A stretch of DNA of 52,849 bases from Deltaproteobacteria bacterium (lineage in GTDB: Bacteria; Desulfobacterota; Desulfarculia; Desulfarculales; Desulfarculaceae), in NCBI GenBank assembly GCA_020444165.1, contig JAHLLK010000039.1:1-52849 (forward strand), read 5' to 3'. This document shows positions 24,037 to 32,880 of the stretch, in pieces. Position 1 is the stretch's first letter, and the number at the start of each line of letters is the position of its first letter. The notes beneath the pieces are model-generated. The model was given only the letters and a program-made list of their open reading frames with translations. It ran no database searches and was not told where the DNA came from. The translations under genes were made by a program, and so were the position numbers.

Positions 24037-25154
24037 ACCGCCTGGAGTTGCCCGAAGTCCAGTTCTGCGAGACCGACACCGCCCAGGTGGAAGCCCAGAT
24101 CATCGCGGACTATGAGCAGATCACCGGCCGCACCCTCTACCCCGGCGCGCCGGAGCGCCTTTTCCTGGAGGCCGTGGCCTACGAGGTGGCCCTGGCCCGG
24201 CTGTTGATCGACCATGCCGGCAAGATGAACCTCTTGCACTTCTCCCAGGGCGGCTTCCTGGACCACCTGGGCCATTACCTGGCCACCCACCGCCTGGGCG
24301 AACTGGCCGCCCGCACGACCCTCCGCTACAGCCTGCAGGCCCCCCTGGCCTGGGAGGTGATCATCCCCACGGCCGCGCGGGCATCTGCGGGAGGTTCCCT
24401 GGTCTTCGAGACCACGGCCGAGGCGCGGATCCCCGCCGGCGAGAGCTGGGTGGAGGTGGAGGCGGTGTGCCAGACCCCGGGCGTCGCCGGCAACGGCCTG
24501 GTGCCCGGCCAGATCAACAAGCCGGTGGACGTGATCCCCTACGTGCACCAGGTGGCGAACACCACCCTGAGCCTCGGGGGCACCGACGCCGAAACCGACC
24601 CCAACTTCCGGGCCCGGATCCAGCTCGCGGCCGAGGCCTTCTCCACCTGCGGGCCGGCCGACGCCTACCGCTACTGGGCCCGGAGCGTGAACCAAGGCAT
24701 CAGCGACGTGGCGGTGTGGTCGCCCTCGCCGGGGGAGGTGTGGATCGCCCCGCTGATGGCCGGCGGCGAGCTGCCCAGCGCCGAAATCATCAACGCGGTG
24801 GACGCGGCGGTGAACGACGTGCGGCGGCGGCCCTTGACGGACGTGGTGCACGTGGTGAGCCCCGAAGTGGCGCCCTGCGAGGTGGCGCTCACCTACTACA
24901 TCCTCCAGAGCCACGCCACCCGCACGCTCGCCATTCAGGCCGCCGTGGCCAAGGAGGTGGCGGCTTACGTGGCCTGGCAGCGGGAGGCCCTGGGCCGGGC
25001 CATCCTGCCCTCGGTGTTGGTGGACCGGGTGCAGTCCGTGCCCGGGGTCCAGCGGGTGGAGGTGACGGCGCCGGAGTACCAGGCCCTGGAGCCCCGGCAG
25101 GTGGCCGCGCCCGGCGCGCCGGTGCTCACCTACGGAGGCTTGAGTGGCCAATAA
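24033..25154 (+). CDS. Baseplate protein J
   Basis: A 373-residue baseplate J family protein (T4 gp6 relative). The middle GTDAETDPNFRARIQLAAEAFSTCGPADAYRYWA block and the C-terminal AVAKEVAAYVAWQREALGRAILPSVLVDRVQSVPGV pattern are characteristic. It forms wedges with W and I. The start overlaps W by ATGA. Confidence 0.93.
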   Translation: MNRLELPEVQFCETDTAQVEAQIIADYEQITGRTLYPGAPERLFLEAVAYEVALARLLIDHAGKMNLLHFSQGGFLDHLGHYLATHRLGELAARTTLRYSLQAPLAWEVIIPTAARASAGGSLVFETTAEARIPAGESWVEVEAVCQTPGVAGNGLVPGQINKPVDVIPYVHQVANTTLSLGGTDAETDPNFRARIQLAAEAFSTCGPADAYRYWARSVNQGISDVAVWSPSPGEVWIAPLMAGGELPSAEIINAVDAAVNDVRRRPLTDVVHVVSPEVAPCEVALTYYILQSHATRTLAIQAAVAKEVAAYVAWQREALGRAILPSVLVDRVQSVPGVQRVEVTAPEYQALEPRQVAAPGAPVLTYGGLSGQ

Positions 25155-26472
25155 CCTGCAAAGCCTGCTGCCTCCCAGCATCACCCACGATGCCCAAATG
25201 CAGGGCGCCGCCGCGGCCGCCGGCGACGAACAGGAGCGCATCCGCACGCTGATCCCCCTGATCCACATCTGGTCCCGCCTGGGCGAGGCGCCGGAGGCGG
25301 TGCTGGATCACCTGGCCTGGCACCTGCACCTGGACGGCTACGAGTTCGCGGACAGCCGGGCGCTCAAGCAATGGCTGGTGGAGCACTTCCACGACTGGCA
25401 CCGCTACAAGGGCACGGTGCACGGCCTGGCCCTGTACTGGCGGGTGCTCCTTAACCGCCGGCTCCTGTCCGCCACCCCGCCGCACAAGTTCTATTGGGGC
25501 AAGACCCTGACCCAGGCCGAGCAAGAGGCCTTCGAGGCCCCGCACCCGGAGATTCGCCTCTACCCCTTCCGGCACCGGACCCAGAGCTATTGCCTGTGCT
25601 GGGGCGGGATGCACTGGGGCCGGGACGCCTACGTGCACAGCGATGCGCTGCTCAGGGTGGGCGACCGGGTGGCCCTGTACGACCCCCTGACCGGCCGGGA
25701 GAGCAACCTGCACAGCCTCCTCTACGAGACCGCATGGGTGGAGCGCCTGGCCCGCCAGGAGATCGAGGTGCGGCTGCCCGGCGGCCCGGGCCGCGGGATG
25801 TTCTGGGGGGCGGGCGGCTGGCCGAATTTTTGGGTGGATCAAGAGGCCGGCCAGCGGCTCTACACCCTCCACCTGGACCGGCCCTACCAGGACCTGGTGG
25901 AGCGCCGCACCCCCCTGGCCGCCCGGCCGGGGCTCACGCCTTTCAGCACCTACTACCAGGAGGTGCGCGAACCCACCCTGTCCCCCGGCGGAGTGTTCTG
26001 GGCCAACAAATACCCCGACGAGCCGGCGACGGTGCGCGGCCGGGGCGGGGCCTGTTTCTGGGGCGGGGGCCTGTTCTGGGCCGAGCGCCGGGCCGGGGAC
26101 CGGCTCTACAAGCGCTTCAAGCTCTTTGACCCCACCCGGGTGAGCCAGGCGTCCCGCCGGGCCAGCCTGTTCTGGGGCGCGTTCAGCTTCGGCGGCATGC
26201 CGGCGCACACCGCCCAGGTGGCCGTGGACATGCTCGGCCCGGCCCCTAAGCGCGGCCTCAACTGGGGCGCCGGCCTGCACTGGGGGACATCCCACTACTA
26301 CGTTTCCGACGCGGCGGACCAGATCGCCCGGGTCTGCCAGGTGGGCCGGCTGACCCGCCGGCGTTCGGACAAGATCCTATTGGCCATCACCAACCGCCAA
26401 CCCGTCACCGCCAGCCCCGGCGTCTTGGCCGGCGCGGCCCGGGCCGGGGAATACCGACTGGAGGTTTTTTAA
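25144..26472 (+). CDS. Tail protein I with Trp-Gly repeat C-terminus
   Basis: A 442-residue protein, more than twice the length of P2 gpI (about 176). Residues 1-125 are the tail P2 I domain (LLPPSITHDAQMQ, LIPLIHIWSRLGEAPEAVLDHLAWHLHLDGYE, KGTVHGLALYWRVLL). The remainder is a repeat region in which short Trp/Gly clusters recur about every 30-50 residues: FYWGK, LCWGGMHWG, FWGAGGW, VFWANK, FWGGGLFW, LFWGAF, LNWGAGLHWG. These probably form a beta-rich platform for fibre attachment. It starts at GTG 25144 inside the end of J. Confidence 0.88.
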   Translation: MANNLQSLLPPSITHDAQMQGAAAAAGDEQERIRTLIPLIHIWSRLGEAPEAVLDHLAWHLHLDGYEFADSRALKQWLVEHFHDWHRYKGTVHGLALYWRVLLNRRLLSATPPHKFYWGKTLTQAEQEAFEAPHPEIRLYPFRHRTQSYCLCWGGMHWGRDAYVHSDALLRVGDRVALYDPLTGRESNLHSLLYETAWVERLARQEIEVRLPGGPGRGMFWGAGGWPNFWVDQEAGQRLYTLHLDRPYQDLVERRTPLAARPGLTPFSTYYQEVREPTLSPGGVFWANKYPDEPATVRGRGGACFWGGGLFWAERRAGDRLYKRFKLFDPTRVSQASRRASLFWGAFSFGGMPAHTAQVAVDMLGPAPKRGLNWGAGLHWGTSHYYVSDAADQIARVCQVGRLTRRRSDKILLAITNRQPVTASPGVLAGAARAGEYRLEVF

Positions 26473-26474
26473 GC

Positions 26475-28763
26475 ATGGAACGCCAAGTAATCCTCCGCGA
26501 CCGGCAGGAAGGCCAGGCCGCCGACATCAACAACATTCAGCTTTTCGTCGACCAGAGCCTGCAACACCTGATCATGGACGCCATCACCACCGAGCGCATG
26601 TTCGTGGGCCTGGGGGTCACCAGCCCCACCGCGACCGAGATCGAGATCGCGGCTGGGCGGCTCTGGGACGGGCCGACCGGCAAGGTCTTCCGCAAGGACC
26701 AGGCCGAGCGGCTGTCCATCTTCAGCCACCTGCCGGTCACCGATGAAAAATGGCTGGCCGTGGCGGTCATCGGCAACGAGATCGAGACCGACATCCAGCC
26801 GCGCGATTTCCTAATCGATTTGGAGACCATGCAGAAGGAGCCCCGCACCGTGGCCATGGAGCTGCGGCGGGAGGTGGTGACCTACATCCAACCGGGCCTG
26901 GAGTCCCCGGACCCCATGAAGCCCGAGCCGCCCACCGGCTACACCCTGGTGGCCTATGTGCGCCTGTCGCCCGGCGGGGTGCAGGAGATCGCGCTGGCCG
27001 AGAACAAGCAGCTCATGAACCTGTTCGACACCTGGCAATTGGCCCTGGCCAACAACACCTGGATCGGGGAGATGGGGGCGCGCATCGACGCCATGTTCGC
27101 GGAGCTGGCCGCCTTGGCCGCCCTCATCAAGGGACTCACCCGCACCAACCAGCTCACCGAGCTGGTCAAGGACGTGGCCTACCTGAAGGACCTGTCCAAC
27201 CTGCCCGACACCTACAGCTCCTACGGGGCGGATTCCTACCTCACGCCGGACGAAAGCGCCGAAACGGACCCGGAGTACCACGCCCTGGTGGAGGAAGGCA
27301 TCCGCTTCCCCTTTGCCGGGCAGACCGAGCAGCAGCCGGCCCTGTTCAACCCCTACGAGACCGCGGTGATCAACTTCGGCGGCCTGGTCCTGCCGGCCCA
27401 CTCCCAGGTGGCCCGCCTGACCACCACCGGCAAGACCGGGGAGATCGCCATCGGGACCTACCAGTACCAGACCCACACTCTGAAGATGGCCAAGCAGACC
27501 TACTGGCGGCTGCGTTACGGCCCCGAGCGGGTGATCTGCACCAACCAGCAGGAAAACGCCTTCCTGCAAGGGGCCAAGGTGGGCCAGGTCTTCGACAGCC
27601 CCTGGGACTACGGCAAGTTCGAGGTCTTGCAGTCCTACAACGCCCACGACGTGAGCGGCGTTTCCTACAACTACGTGCGGATTCGTTACTTTTGGAAGGA
27701 CCTGGTGGAGGAGCCGTACTACTGGCTGGAGGATGAGACCCACACGGTCAACGGCTCCCAGATCGGCCAGACCTTCCTGGCCACGGCCTCAGGCTGGCTG
27801 ACCCGGATAGAACTCTGCTTCAGCGCCGTGGCCGCCACCGGCGACGTGTACGTCCACGTGGTGGAGGCCGATGTGGCCGGGGTGCCCAACCGGTCCCGCG
27901 GCCTGGGGTACACCAGCCTGGCCCCCTCCGATCTGCACGCCATGCCCGGCCGCACCGTGTTCGTGCTGCCCAAGCCCGTCTTCATCCAGGCCGGCAAGCG
28001 CTACGCCCTGTTGATCACCACCGCCGGCAACCACACCCTGGCCACGGTGGACGGCAGCGCCTACACCAACGGCACCCTGTTCCAGAGCACCGACGGGGCG
28101 TACTTCCAGGGCGATTTGACCAAGGACCTGATGATGCGGCTCTGGTACGCCCAGTTCAACAACGCGCGCACCACGGTGGATCTCACCCCCCTGAGCCTGT
28201 CGGACGGCATCGCGGACCTGGATTTCATCCTGCAAGGCGTCAACCCGGCCAACACCCAGGTGGTGTTCGAGTACCAGCGGCAGGGCGACGCGAGCTGGTA
28301 CGGCATCCTGGCGGACACCGCCGACCAGCTCCGCAACCTGCCGGCCATGGTCAAGCTGCGGGCCGTGTTCACCGGCTCCCGCGAGGTGATGCCGGGCCTC
28401 ACGCTGCCGGGCTCCAAGCTCCGGGCCAACCGCATGGGCACCGAATTCACCCACGTTTCCACGGCGCGCACCCTGGCCGCGGCCTCCGACGACATCAACG
28501 TGATGCTCCGCCTGGAGGGCTGGGACGCGGCCAAGCACACCTGCACCGCGTCCCTGACGTCCGGGGGCAGCACCTACGCCCCGGCCGGGGTGACCGACGT
28601 GGTGATGACCGACGGGCCCGAGCCCACCATTCAGCGCACCTTCAACTTCCAGCCCCTGCCGGGCACGGGGATCTCCGCCTATCAGATCAAGATCGAGGGG
28701 ACCACCACCACGGTCCTGGACGTGTTCCACGTGGCCAAGCGCTGGGACTGGGCCACCAACTAG
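26475..28763 (+). CDS. Baseplate/tail fibre protein (DUF4815-like)
   Basis: A 762-residue protein following gpI. The N-terminal 210 residues (RQEGQAADINNIQLFVDQSLQHLIMDAITTERMFVG, IEIAAGRLWDGPTGKVF) resemble the DUF4815-type attachment part of phage fibre/baseplate proteins, followed by helices likely to trimerise. The rest is beta-rich with several modules, including a carbohydrate-binding-like block around residues 420-520. It is probably the proximal host-attachment protein, joining the baseplate to the distal fibre encoded next. Confidence 0.7.
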   Translation: MERQVILRDRQEGQAADINNIQLFVDQSLQHLIMDAITTERMFVGLGVTSPTATEIEIAAGRLWDGPTGKVFRKDQAERLSIFSHLPVTDEKWLAVAVIGNEIETDIQPRDFLIDLETMQKEPRTVAMELRREVVTYIQPGLESPDPMKPEPPTGYTLVAYVRLSPGGVQEIALAENKQLMNLFDTWQLALANNTWIGEMGARIDAMFAELAALAALIKGLTRTNQLTELVKDVAYLKDLSNLPDTYSSYGADSYLTPDESAETDPEYHALVEEGIRFPFAGQTEQQPALFNPYETAVINFGGLVLPAHSQVARLTTTGKTGEIAIGTYQYQTHTLKMAKQTYWRLRYGPERVICTNQQENAFLQGAKVGQVFDSPWDYGKFEVLQSYNAHDVSGVSYNYVRIRYFWKDLVEEPYYWLEDETHTVNGSQIGQTFLATASGWLTRIELCFSAVAATGDVYVHVVEADVAGVPNRSRGLGYTSLAPSDLHAMPGRTVFVLPKPVFIQAGKRYALLITTAGNHTLATVDGSAYTNGTLFQSTDGAYFQGDLTKDLMMRLWYAQFNNARTTVDLTPLSLSDGIADLDFILQGVNPANTQVVFEYQRQGDASWYGILADTADQLRNLPAMVKLRAVFTGSREVMPGLTLPGSKLRANRMGTEFTHVSTARTLAAASDDINVMLRLEGWDAAKHTCTASLTSGGSTYAPAGVTDVVMTDGPEPTIQRTFNFQPLPGTGISAYQIKIEGTTTTVLDVFHVAKRWDWATN

Positions 28764-28792
28764 CGGCGGCTGAGTAAGGGTAAGGGATTGCC

Positions 28793-30256
28793 ATGATAAA
28801 GCGCGAGCAATACCGCTTCAAGGACGGGTCCACCCCTCTCTCCGGGGCGGAGTTCGACAAGCGCTTCAGTGACGTGGATGCCCGGATCCACACCCTGGAG
28901 AGCCTCAAGATCGACTGGGAGGGGGCGGTCCGGGAGGTCCAGGACCTGGGCCTGGTGCGGATCAATGACGTGATCCTGCCCGTGCTTCAGGAGGCGGGGG
29001 TGATCCTGGACGACGCCCGCCAGGAGCTGGCCGAGGTGCAGGCGGCCGGGCTGATCCTCTCCGGCTCCGAGGCCGCGCGCCTGGAGCTGGCCCCCAGCGG
29101 CCCGGCCCCGGTGGTGTACGTGAGCCTGGACACCGGCCTGTTCTGGCTGTGGACACCCGGCGCCGCGGACTGGGTGCTCCTGGGCGGGGCGCTCATCGAT
29201 GAGGAGGACCTGGCCTCGGACTCCGCCGTGGCCCCGCCCAGCCAGCACAGCGTCCGGGCCTACGTGCAGGACTATACGACCAATCACTTGCCCATCCCCG
29301 CTGCTCGCAACCTCCTGATCAACGGCGGCATGCGGGTGGCTCAGCGCACCGCGGCTTACACCTTGACCAGCACGGCCTGGGGCCGCGGCAAGGTGGACAT
29401 GTGGGAGGGCCGGGCCACCGGCGGGGTGGTGTCGGCCGGCGCCCTGACCCAAACCTTCACCACTCCGGCCGGGGCCACCTGGCCCACGGGCCTCTTGCAC
29501 TTTTCCGGGGTGACCCGGAGCGGGGCCGGGGCGCTCTACGCCCGCACCAGGATCGGGGCCGAGGATTGCCGCCGGGCCCTCTTGGAGAACGGGGGCGCGG
29601 ATTTGACCGCGGCCCTGGTGGTGTTCCATGACGTGGGCGCGGCGGTGCCCGGCCGGCTGACCCTTCGCCACGCCAACAGCGCGGACAATTTCGGCGCGAC
29701 CACAGAGCTGGGGCATGGGGACGTGGCTGACGCCAGCGGCCTTATCCAGCTCCCCATCCTGGGGGCCTCCCTGGCCGGGCTCCTGAACGGCCTGGAGCTG
29801 GAGCTGCAACTCTCCCCCGGGGACGTCACCAACAAGAACTTCACCATCGGCCCGGCCGGGGTCTGGCCGGGGTACTACAAATGGGCCGGCTACAGCGACT
29901 TCGTGGCGTCGTTGGCCTTCCGGCCGCTGGGCGGGGAGCTGGCCCTGTGCCAGCGCTACTACCGGCGGTTGCATCGCGGCGCGGGATGGGCCTCTAACGC
30001 AACGACCATTACCTTCAACGCGGCCTTGTCGCCACCGATGCGAACCGCCCCCACCATGGGACTGCTTACCACCACCCTTTTGGCGGCAACAGGCGGCGGA
30101 TGGGGCGATGCGACGGCTAGTCCGCTATCAATCAACGCCACCCAATTCACCCCGCATGCCATCAAGTATCGACTGACTGGATGGACCGGCCTCAGCACGA
30201 CCATCGGATACAGCATCGTTGAAGACAACTGGGGCGAACTGAGCGCCGAGCTTTAG
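28793..30256 (+). CDS. Tail fibre, receptor-binding candidate
   Basis: A 487-residue protein. Residues 1-90 are a coiled-coil attachment region (GAEFDKRFSDVDARIHTLESLK). Residues about 175-400 show the NLLINGGMRVAQRT...VDMWEG pattern and the ELALCQRYYRRL strand found in many phage receptor-binding proteins. Residues 400-487 form a beta-rich C-terminal head (ATTITFNAALSPPMRTAPTM). It would contact the host surface. The 3' part, from about 29,990, is less GC-rich than the rest of the gene, consistent with exchange of receptor-binding tips. Confidence 0.8.
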   Translation: MIKREQYRFKDGSTPLSGAEFDKRFSDVDARIHTLESLKIDWEGAVREVQDLGLVRINDVILPVLQEAGVILDDARQELAEVQAAGLILSGSEAARLELAPSGPAPVVYVSLDTGLFWLWTPGAADWVLLGGALIDEEDLASDSAVAPPSQHSVRAYVQDYTTNHLPIPAARNLLINGGMRVAQRTAAYTLTSTAWGRGKVDMWEGRATGGVVSAGALTQTFTTPAGATWPTGLLHFSGVTRSGAGALYARTRIGAEDCRRALLENGGADLTAALVVFHDVGAAVPGRLTLRHANSADNFGATTELGHGDVADASGLIQLPILGASLAGLLNGLELELQLSPGDVTNKNFTIGPAGVWPGYYKWAGYSDFVASLAFRPLGGELALCQRYYRRLHRGAGWASNATTITFNAALSPPMRTAPTMGLLTTTLLAATGGGWGDATASPLSINATQFTPHAIKYRLTGWTGLSTTIGYSIVEDNWGELSAEL

Positions 30257-30265
30257 GAGGGAGTC

Positions 30266-30790
30266 ATGGACATCACGAGCGTGACCATCACCCCGGAGGG
30301 CAACTACTTGGTCGCCCTGGCCGACGGCCGGCTTCTGGCCGTGCCCGACGACCCGGCCAACGCCGACCGCCAGACCGTGGCGGCCTGGGAGGCGGCCGGC
30401 GGAGTGATTGGAGAGTCGGTGGTGGACCTGGAGGCCCGGCGGGCCGAGCGCCAGGGGGAACTCCTGGCCGTGGTCAACCGGTTCATTGAGGCCAAGCCCG
30501 ACGGCCGCACCCGCTACGACACCAACCTGAAGCTGAACGTCATCATGGCCGGCGTGAACGCCATGGCGGCCGGCCAGGCCAAGCCCGCCGCGGTGGCTGC
30601 GGTGGAGGCCTGGATCGCCGCGGTGCAGGCCGAATACTTCAGCCTCAAGGCCGCCCTGGCCGCGGCCGCCACCCCGGAGGAACTGGACGCCGTGGACCTC
30701 ACCTGCGGCCGTCTGGAAGGGCTCTACGGCGTGGCCGGCAGCCAGGCCCCCGACCCGGACGTGACCACCGCCGACCTGGTGGGGCAATAG
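30266..30790 (+). CDS. Tail fibre-associated protein (assembly chaperone candidate)
   Basis: A 174-residue protein directly after the fibre gene, with a strong AGGAGGGAGTC ribosome site. A short N-terminal beta part (VTITPEGNYLVALADGRLLAVP) is followed by a helical part (RYDTNLKLNVIMAGVNAMAAGQ, VEAWIAAVQAEYFSLKAAL). The position and the two-part layout are those of fibre assembly proteins, but I cannot tie it to one family. Confidence 0.6.
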   Translation: MDITSVTITPEGNYLVALADGRLLAVPDDPANADRQTVAAWEAAGGVIGESVVDLEARRAERQGELLAVVNRFIEAKPDGRTRYDTNLKLNVIMAGVNAMAAGQAKPAAVAAVEAWIAAVQAEYFSLKAALAAAATPEELDAVDLTCGRLEGLYGVAGSQAPDPDVTTADLVGQ

Positions 30791-30799
30791 GAGCGCGCC

Positions 30800-31078
30800 G
30801 TGACCGGTGTGGAACTCCTGCAAGTCGGGGCCTTGGTGATCGGGGTGGGCGCGCCGGTGGTGAGCCTGGCCGTGTGGTACGGGGTCACCAACCAGCGGGT
30901 GAAAAGCATCGAAACCATGCTGGCCTGCATGCAGGGCCGGGAGGACGCCTGCCGCACCGCGGTGGACCTGGAGGTGGACAAGCTGCACACCCGGGTCACC
31001 CGCAACGCGGAGGAGATCGCCAGGATCAAGGGCCGGCTGAATGGTCACCTCTTTGCCGGAGGGCACGATGGACCTTGA
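30800..31078 (+). CDS. Membrane-anchored coiled-coil protein, possible holin
   Basis: A 92-residue protein with one N-terminal membrane helix (LLQVGALVIGVGAPVVSLAVWYGV) followed by a polar coiled coil (TRVTRNAEEIARIKGRLNGH) with two cysteines before it. GTG 30800 follows AGGAGCGCGCC. Placement just before the lytic enzyme and the haemolysin XhlA/holin-like layout make it the best holin or holin-partner candidate. Overlaps the next gene by 11 bases. Confidence 0.6.
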   Translation: MTGVELLQVGALVIGVGAPVVSLAVWYGVTNQRVKSIETMLACMQGREDACRTAVDLEVDKLHTRVTRNAEEIARIKGRLNGHLFAGGHDGP

Positions 31079-31955
31079 AAGCTTGAGGCCGCAAATCTGC
31101 GCGGCCGCGGAAAAACACAACCTGCCGCCAGCCATCCTGGCCGGCCTGGTCATGGTCGAGAGCAGCGGAAACCCCGACGCCATGCGCTACGAAAAAGACT
31201 ACCGCTGGAAAGTGGGTTTCGGTCCTGGGGAAGTGTTGTACCTCCCCCCGGGCTGCACCAAGGCCACCGAGCGCAATGGCCAGGAAACGTCCTGGGGCCC
31301 GGGCCAGATCATGGGCGCCACCGCCCGGGAGATGGGCTTCAAGGGCTGGTTCTCCGAGCTCTGCAAGCCGGCTGTCGGCCTCGACTACACGGCCCGCTAC
31401 CTGGCCCTTTGCCTCAAACGGGCAAAGGGGGACTTGGTCGGAGGGCTTTTGAAATACAACGGCGGCGGCGACCCCGGCTATCCGGACCGGGTGCTGGCCG
31501 CGGCCAAGACCTTCTCTCAACTTCCGAAAGGAGATGATTCCATGTTCAGTTCCTTGCCCCTGCCCAACTGGCTATTCTCCCTGGCCATGGGCTACGCCGT
31601 CAAGTCCCTGCCCCAGCTCTCCAGCGCCGCGCGCAAGTTCTGCGTGGAGAAGGTGGAGGCCTTCTACCAGAAGGCCCTGGAAACCGAGGTGGCCTGGGAC
31701 GATTGGACCGCGGCCTTTCTCCTGGGCCTGTTGAACGCCAAGGCCCCGGGCGACCTGGCCGGCGTTGACCTGAAGACCTTCGCGGTGAACGCCCGCAAGA
31801 TGAGCGGCGTGGCCCGCGAGGCGCTGACCGAGGTGCTCCAGGCGCTCTACGCCTTTGCCCTGCAGACCGACAACAGCTTCGACGACATGGCCGTGGTCTG
31901 CCTGGCCCAGCTCCTAGGGATCGAGTTGACCGAGCCCCTGGCCCAGGCCGCCTGA
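31068..31955 (+). CDS. Lytic transglycosylase (endolysin) fused to an unknown C-terminal part
   Basis: A 295-residue protein. Residues about 8-150 are an SLT/goose-lysozyme type domain: AAAEKHNLPPAILAGLVMVESSGNP carries the catalytic Glu in VESSGNP, followed by SWGPGQIMGATAREMGF and YTARYLALCLKRA. This enzyme would cleave peptidoglycan at lysis. From residue 159 a different, helical domain follows with no known family. Start ATG 31068 has GGAGGG upstream; upstream in-frame ATG 31041 is less likely. An internal ribosome site separates the two domains (see nested entry). Confidence 0.85.
   Translation: MDLESLRPQICAAAEKHNLPPAILAGLVMVESSGNPDAMRYEKDYRWKVGFGPGEVLYLPPGCTKATERNGQETSWGPGQIMGATAREMGFKGWFSELCKPAVGLDYTARYLALCLKRAKGDLVGGLLKYNGGGDPGYPDRVLAAAKTFSQLPKGDDSMFSSLPLPNWLFSLAMGYAVKSLPQLSSAARKFCVEKVEAFYQKALETEVAWDDWTAAFLLGLLNAKAPGDLAGVDLKTFAVNARKMSGVAREALTEVLQALYAFALQTDNSFDDMAVVCLAQLLGIELTEPLAQAA
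31542..31955 (+). CDS. Nested product of the endolysin gene (internal start)
   Basis: An in-frame ATG at 31542 lies 8 bases after AAAGGAG (31,527-31,533), exactly where the transglycosylase domain ends. It would give a 137-residue helical, acidic protein (MFSSLPLPNWLFSLAMGYAV start). The linker before it (FSQLPKGDDS) reads like translated untranslated leader, suggesting two once-separate genes joined by loss of a stop codon. The function of the C-terminal part is unknown. Confidence 0.6.
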   Translation: MFSSLPLPNWLFSLAMGYAVKSLPQLSSAARKFCVEKVEAFYQKALETEVAWDDWTAAFLLGLLNAKAPGDLAGVDLKTFAVNARKMSGVAREALTEVLQALYAFALQTDNSFDDMAVVCLAQLLGIELTEPLAQAA

Positions 31956-32074
31956 TGGACCGGCTGGGGGAATTCTTGCTGTGGCTCTGGCGGCTCCTGG
32001 GCCGGCGGGGACGGTCGGTGACCGCCCTGCCGGACCAGGACGGCGCCGGGCCGCTGGGGAGGAAAGAGCTATGA
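31955..32074 (+). CDS. Small basic ORF between endolysin and lipoprotein (39 aa)
   Basis: The ATG overlaps the endolysin stop (TGATG) and the TGA overlaps another ATG at 32,071. The 39-residue product has an amphipathic or membrane-like N-terminus (LGEFLLWLWRLLGRRGR). It might be a small lysis protein; coupling on both sides is the main support. Confidence 0.5.
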   Translation: MDRLGEFLLWLWRLLGRRGRSVTALPDQDGAGPLGRKEL

Positions 32075-32124
32075 GGTTTAGCGGACGCCAGTTTAACCCT
32101 GGCTTAAAAATTGGGTGGAGATCC

Positions 32125-32751
32125 ATGAGGAAACTTAGCTGCCGCTTAATGCTGGCCCTGGTTTTGCTCCTCCTGTTGGGGGTGGGTTGCACTTCAAAGG
32201 TCACCCGGACCTATGGCCCCAATGGGGAGGTGCTTAGCGAGACCAAAACCCTGACCAACCAGGACGCCTACTACGAAGCCCAGGCCCAGATCCGCAAGGC
32301 CATGGCCCAAAACCCCCGGCGGCACCGCATCGAGTTCCGGCCCCTGGACCCGGGGAAGCCCGTTGTGGTGCAGAACGCCAGCATCGTGATGGACGTGGCG
32401 GCCGACGATCCGCTGATGCACGCCGGACCCCTGGCTGCACCGAGAAATGAAGTGGCGGAAACGGTGGACGCTTTCACCCGGCCCCTCGGGGGAAACCTGG
32501 TTGCATGGTTGACTGCCGGATGGATGGTCACCAGCACCAGCGCCGACCGCCGGGAGGAGAACCTGGCCGCCCAGGCCCGGCCGACCTACAACACCGAGGT
32601 GGGCGGAGACTACTACACCGGGGACCGCTCCGGGCCGGTGGGCGGCAACCGCTACGACGGCACGGGCAACGGCGACAACCGGGACAACCCCACGGACAAC
32701 TCGGATCACAGCCAGACGGAGACCCCCCCGGGCGGGGGAGGGGAGAACTAG
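32125..32751 (+). CDS. Prophage lipoprotein
   Basis: A 208-residue protein with a lipoprotein signal: MRKLSCRLMLALVLLLLLGVGC, lipobox LGVGC, cysteine 22. ATG 32125 follows GGGTGGAGATCC; ATG 32071 upstream is possible but would bury the signal. A moderately hydrophobic stretch (GGNLVAWLTAGWMVTSTSA) lies near residue 130, and the last 55 residues are Gly/Asn/Asp-rich and disordered. Position after the endolysin would suit a spanin, but the disordered end is unusual and no partner is certain. Confidence 0.75.
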   Translation: MRKLSCRLMLALVLLLLLGVGCTSKVTRTYGPNGEVLSETKTLTNQDAYYEAQAQIRKAMAQNPRRHRIEFRPLDPGKPVVVQNASIVMDVAADDPLMHAGPLAAPRNEVAETVDAFTRPLGGNLVAWLTAGWMVTSTSADRREENLAAQARPTYNTEVGGDYYTGDRSGPVGGNRYDGTGNGDNRDNPTDNSDHSQTETPPGGGGEN

Positions 32752-32762
32752 GTGGAACAGGC

Positions 32763-32782
32763 GGGGGAGTGGAGGCTCCCCC
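32763..32782 (+). terminator. Short GC hairpin after lipoprotein gene
   Basis: GGGGGAG (32,763-32,769) pairs with CTCCCCC (32,776-32,782), six-base loop, no T tract. It separates the lysis-type genes from the methylase. The rest of 32,783-32,880 holds no gene; AAGGA lies just before the methylase start. Confidence 0.35.
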
Positions 32783-32880
32783 ACTGGCCCGGTGTGGGCG
32801 CACCGGACCACGGCCAAGGCCGCTGTTCCATAAGGGCGGTTATCCATAGCAGCTTTGGCCAAGAGTGTAAAGGAAACGCT

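Noticed and set aside
13286..28763. Tailocin (phage tail bacteriocin)
   Set aside because: Terminase, portal, protease, scaffold and capsid genes are all present and apparently intact.
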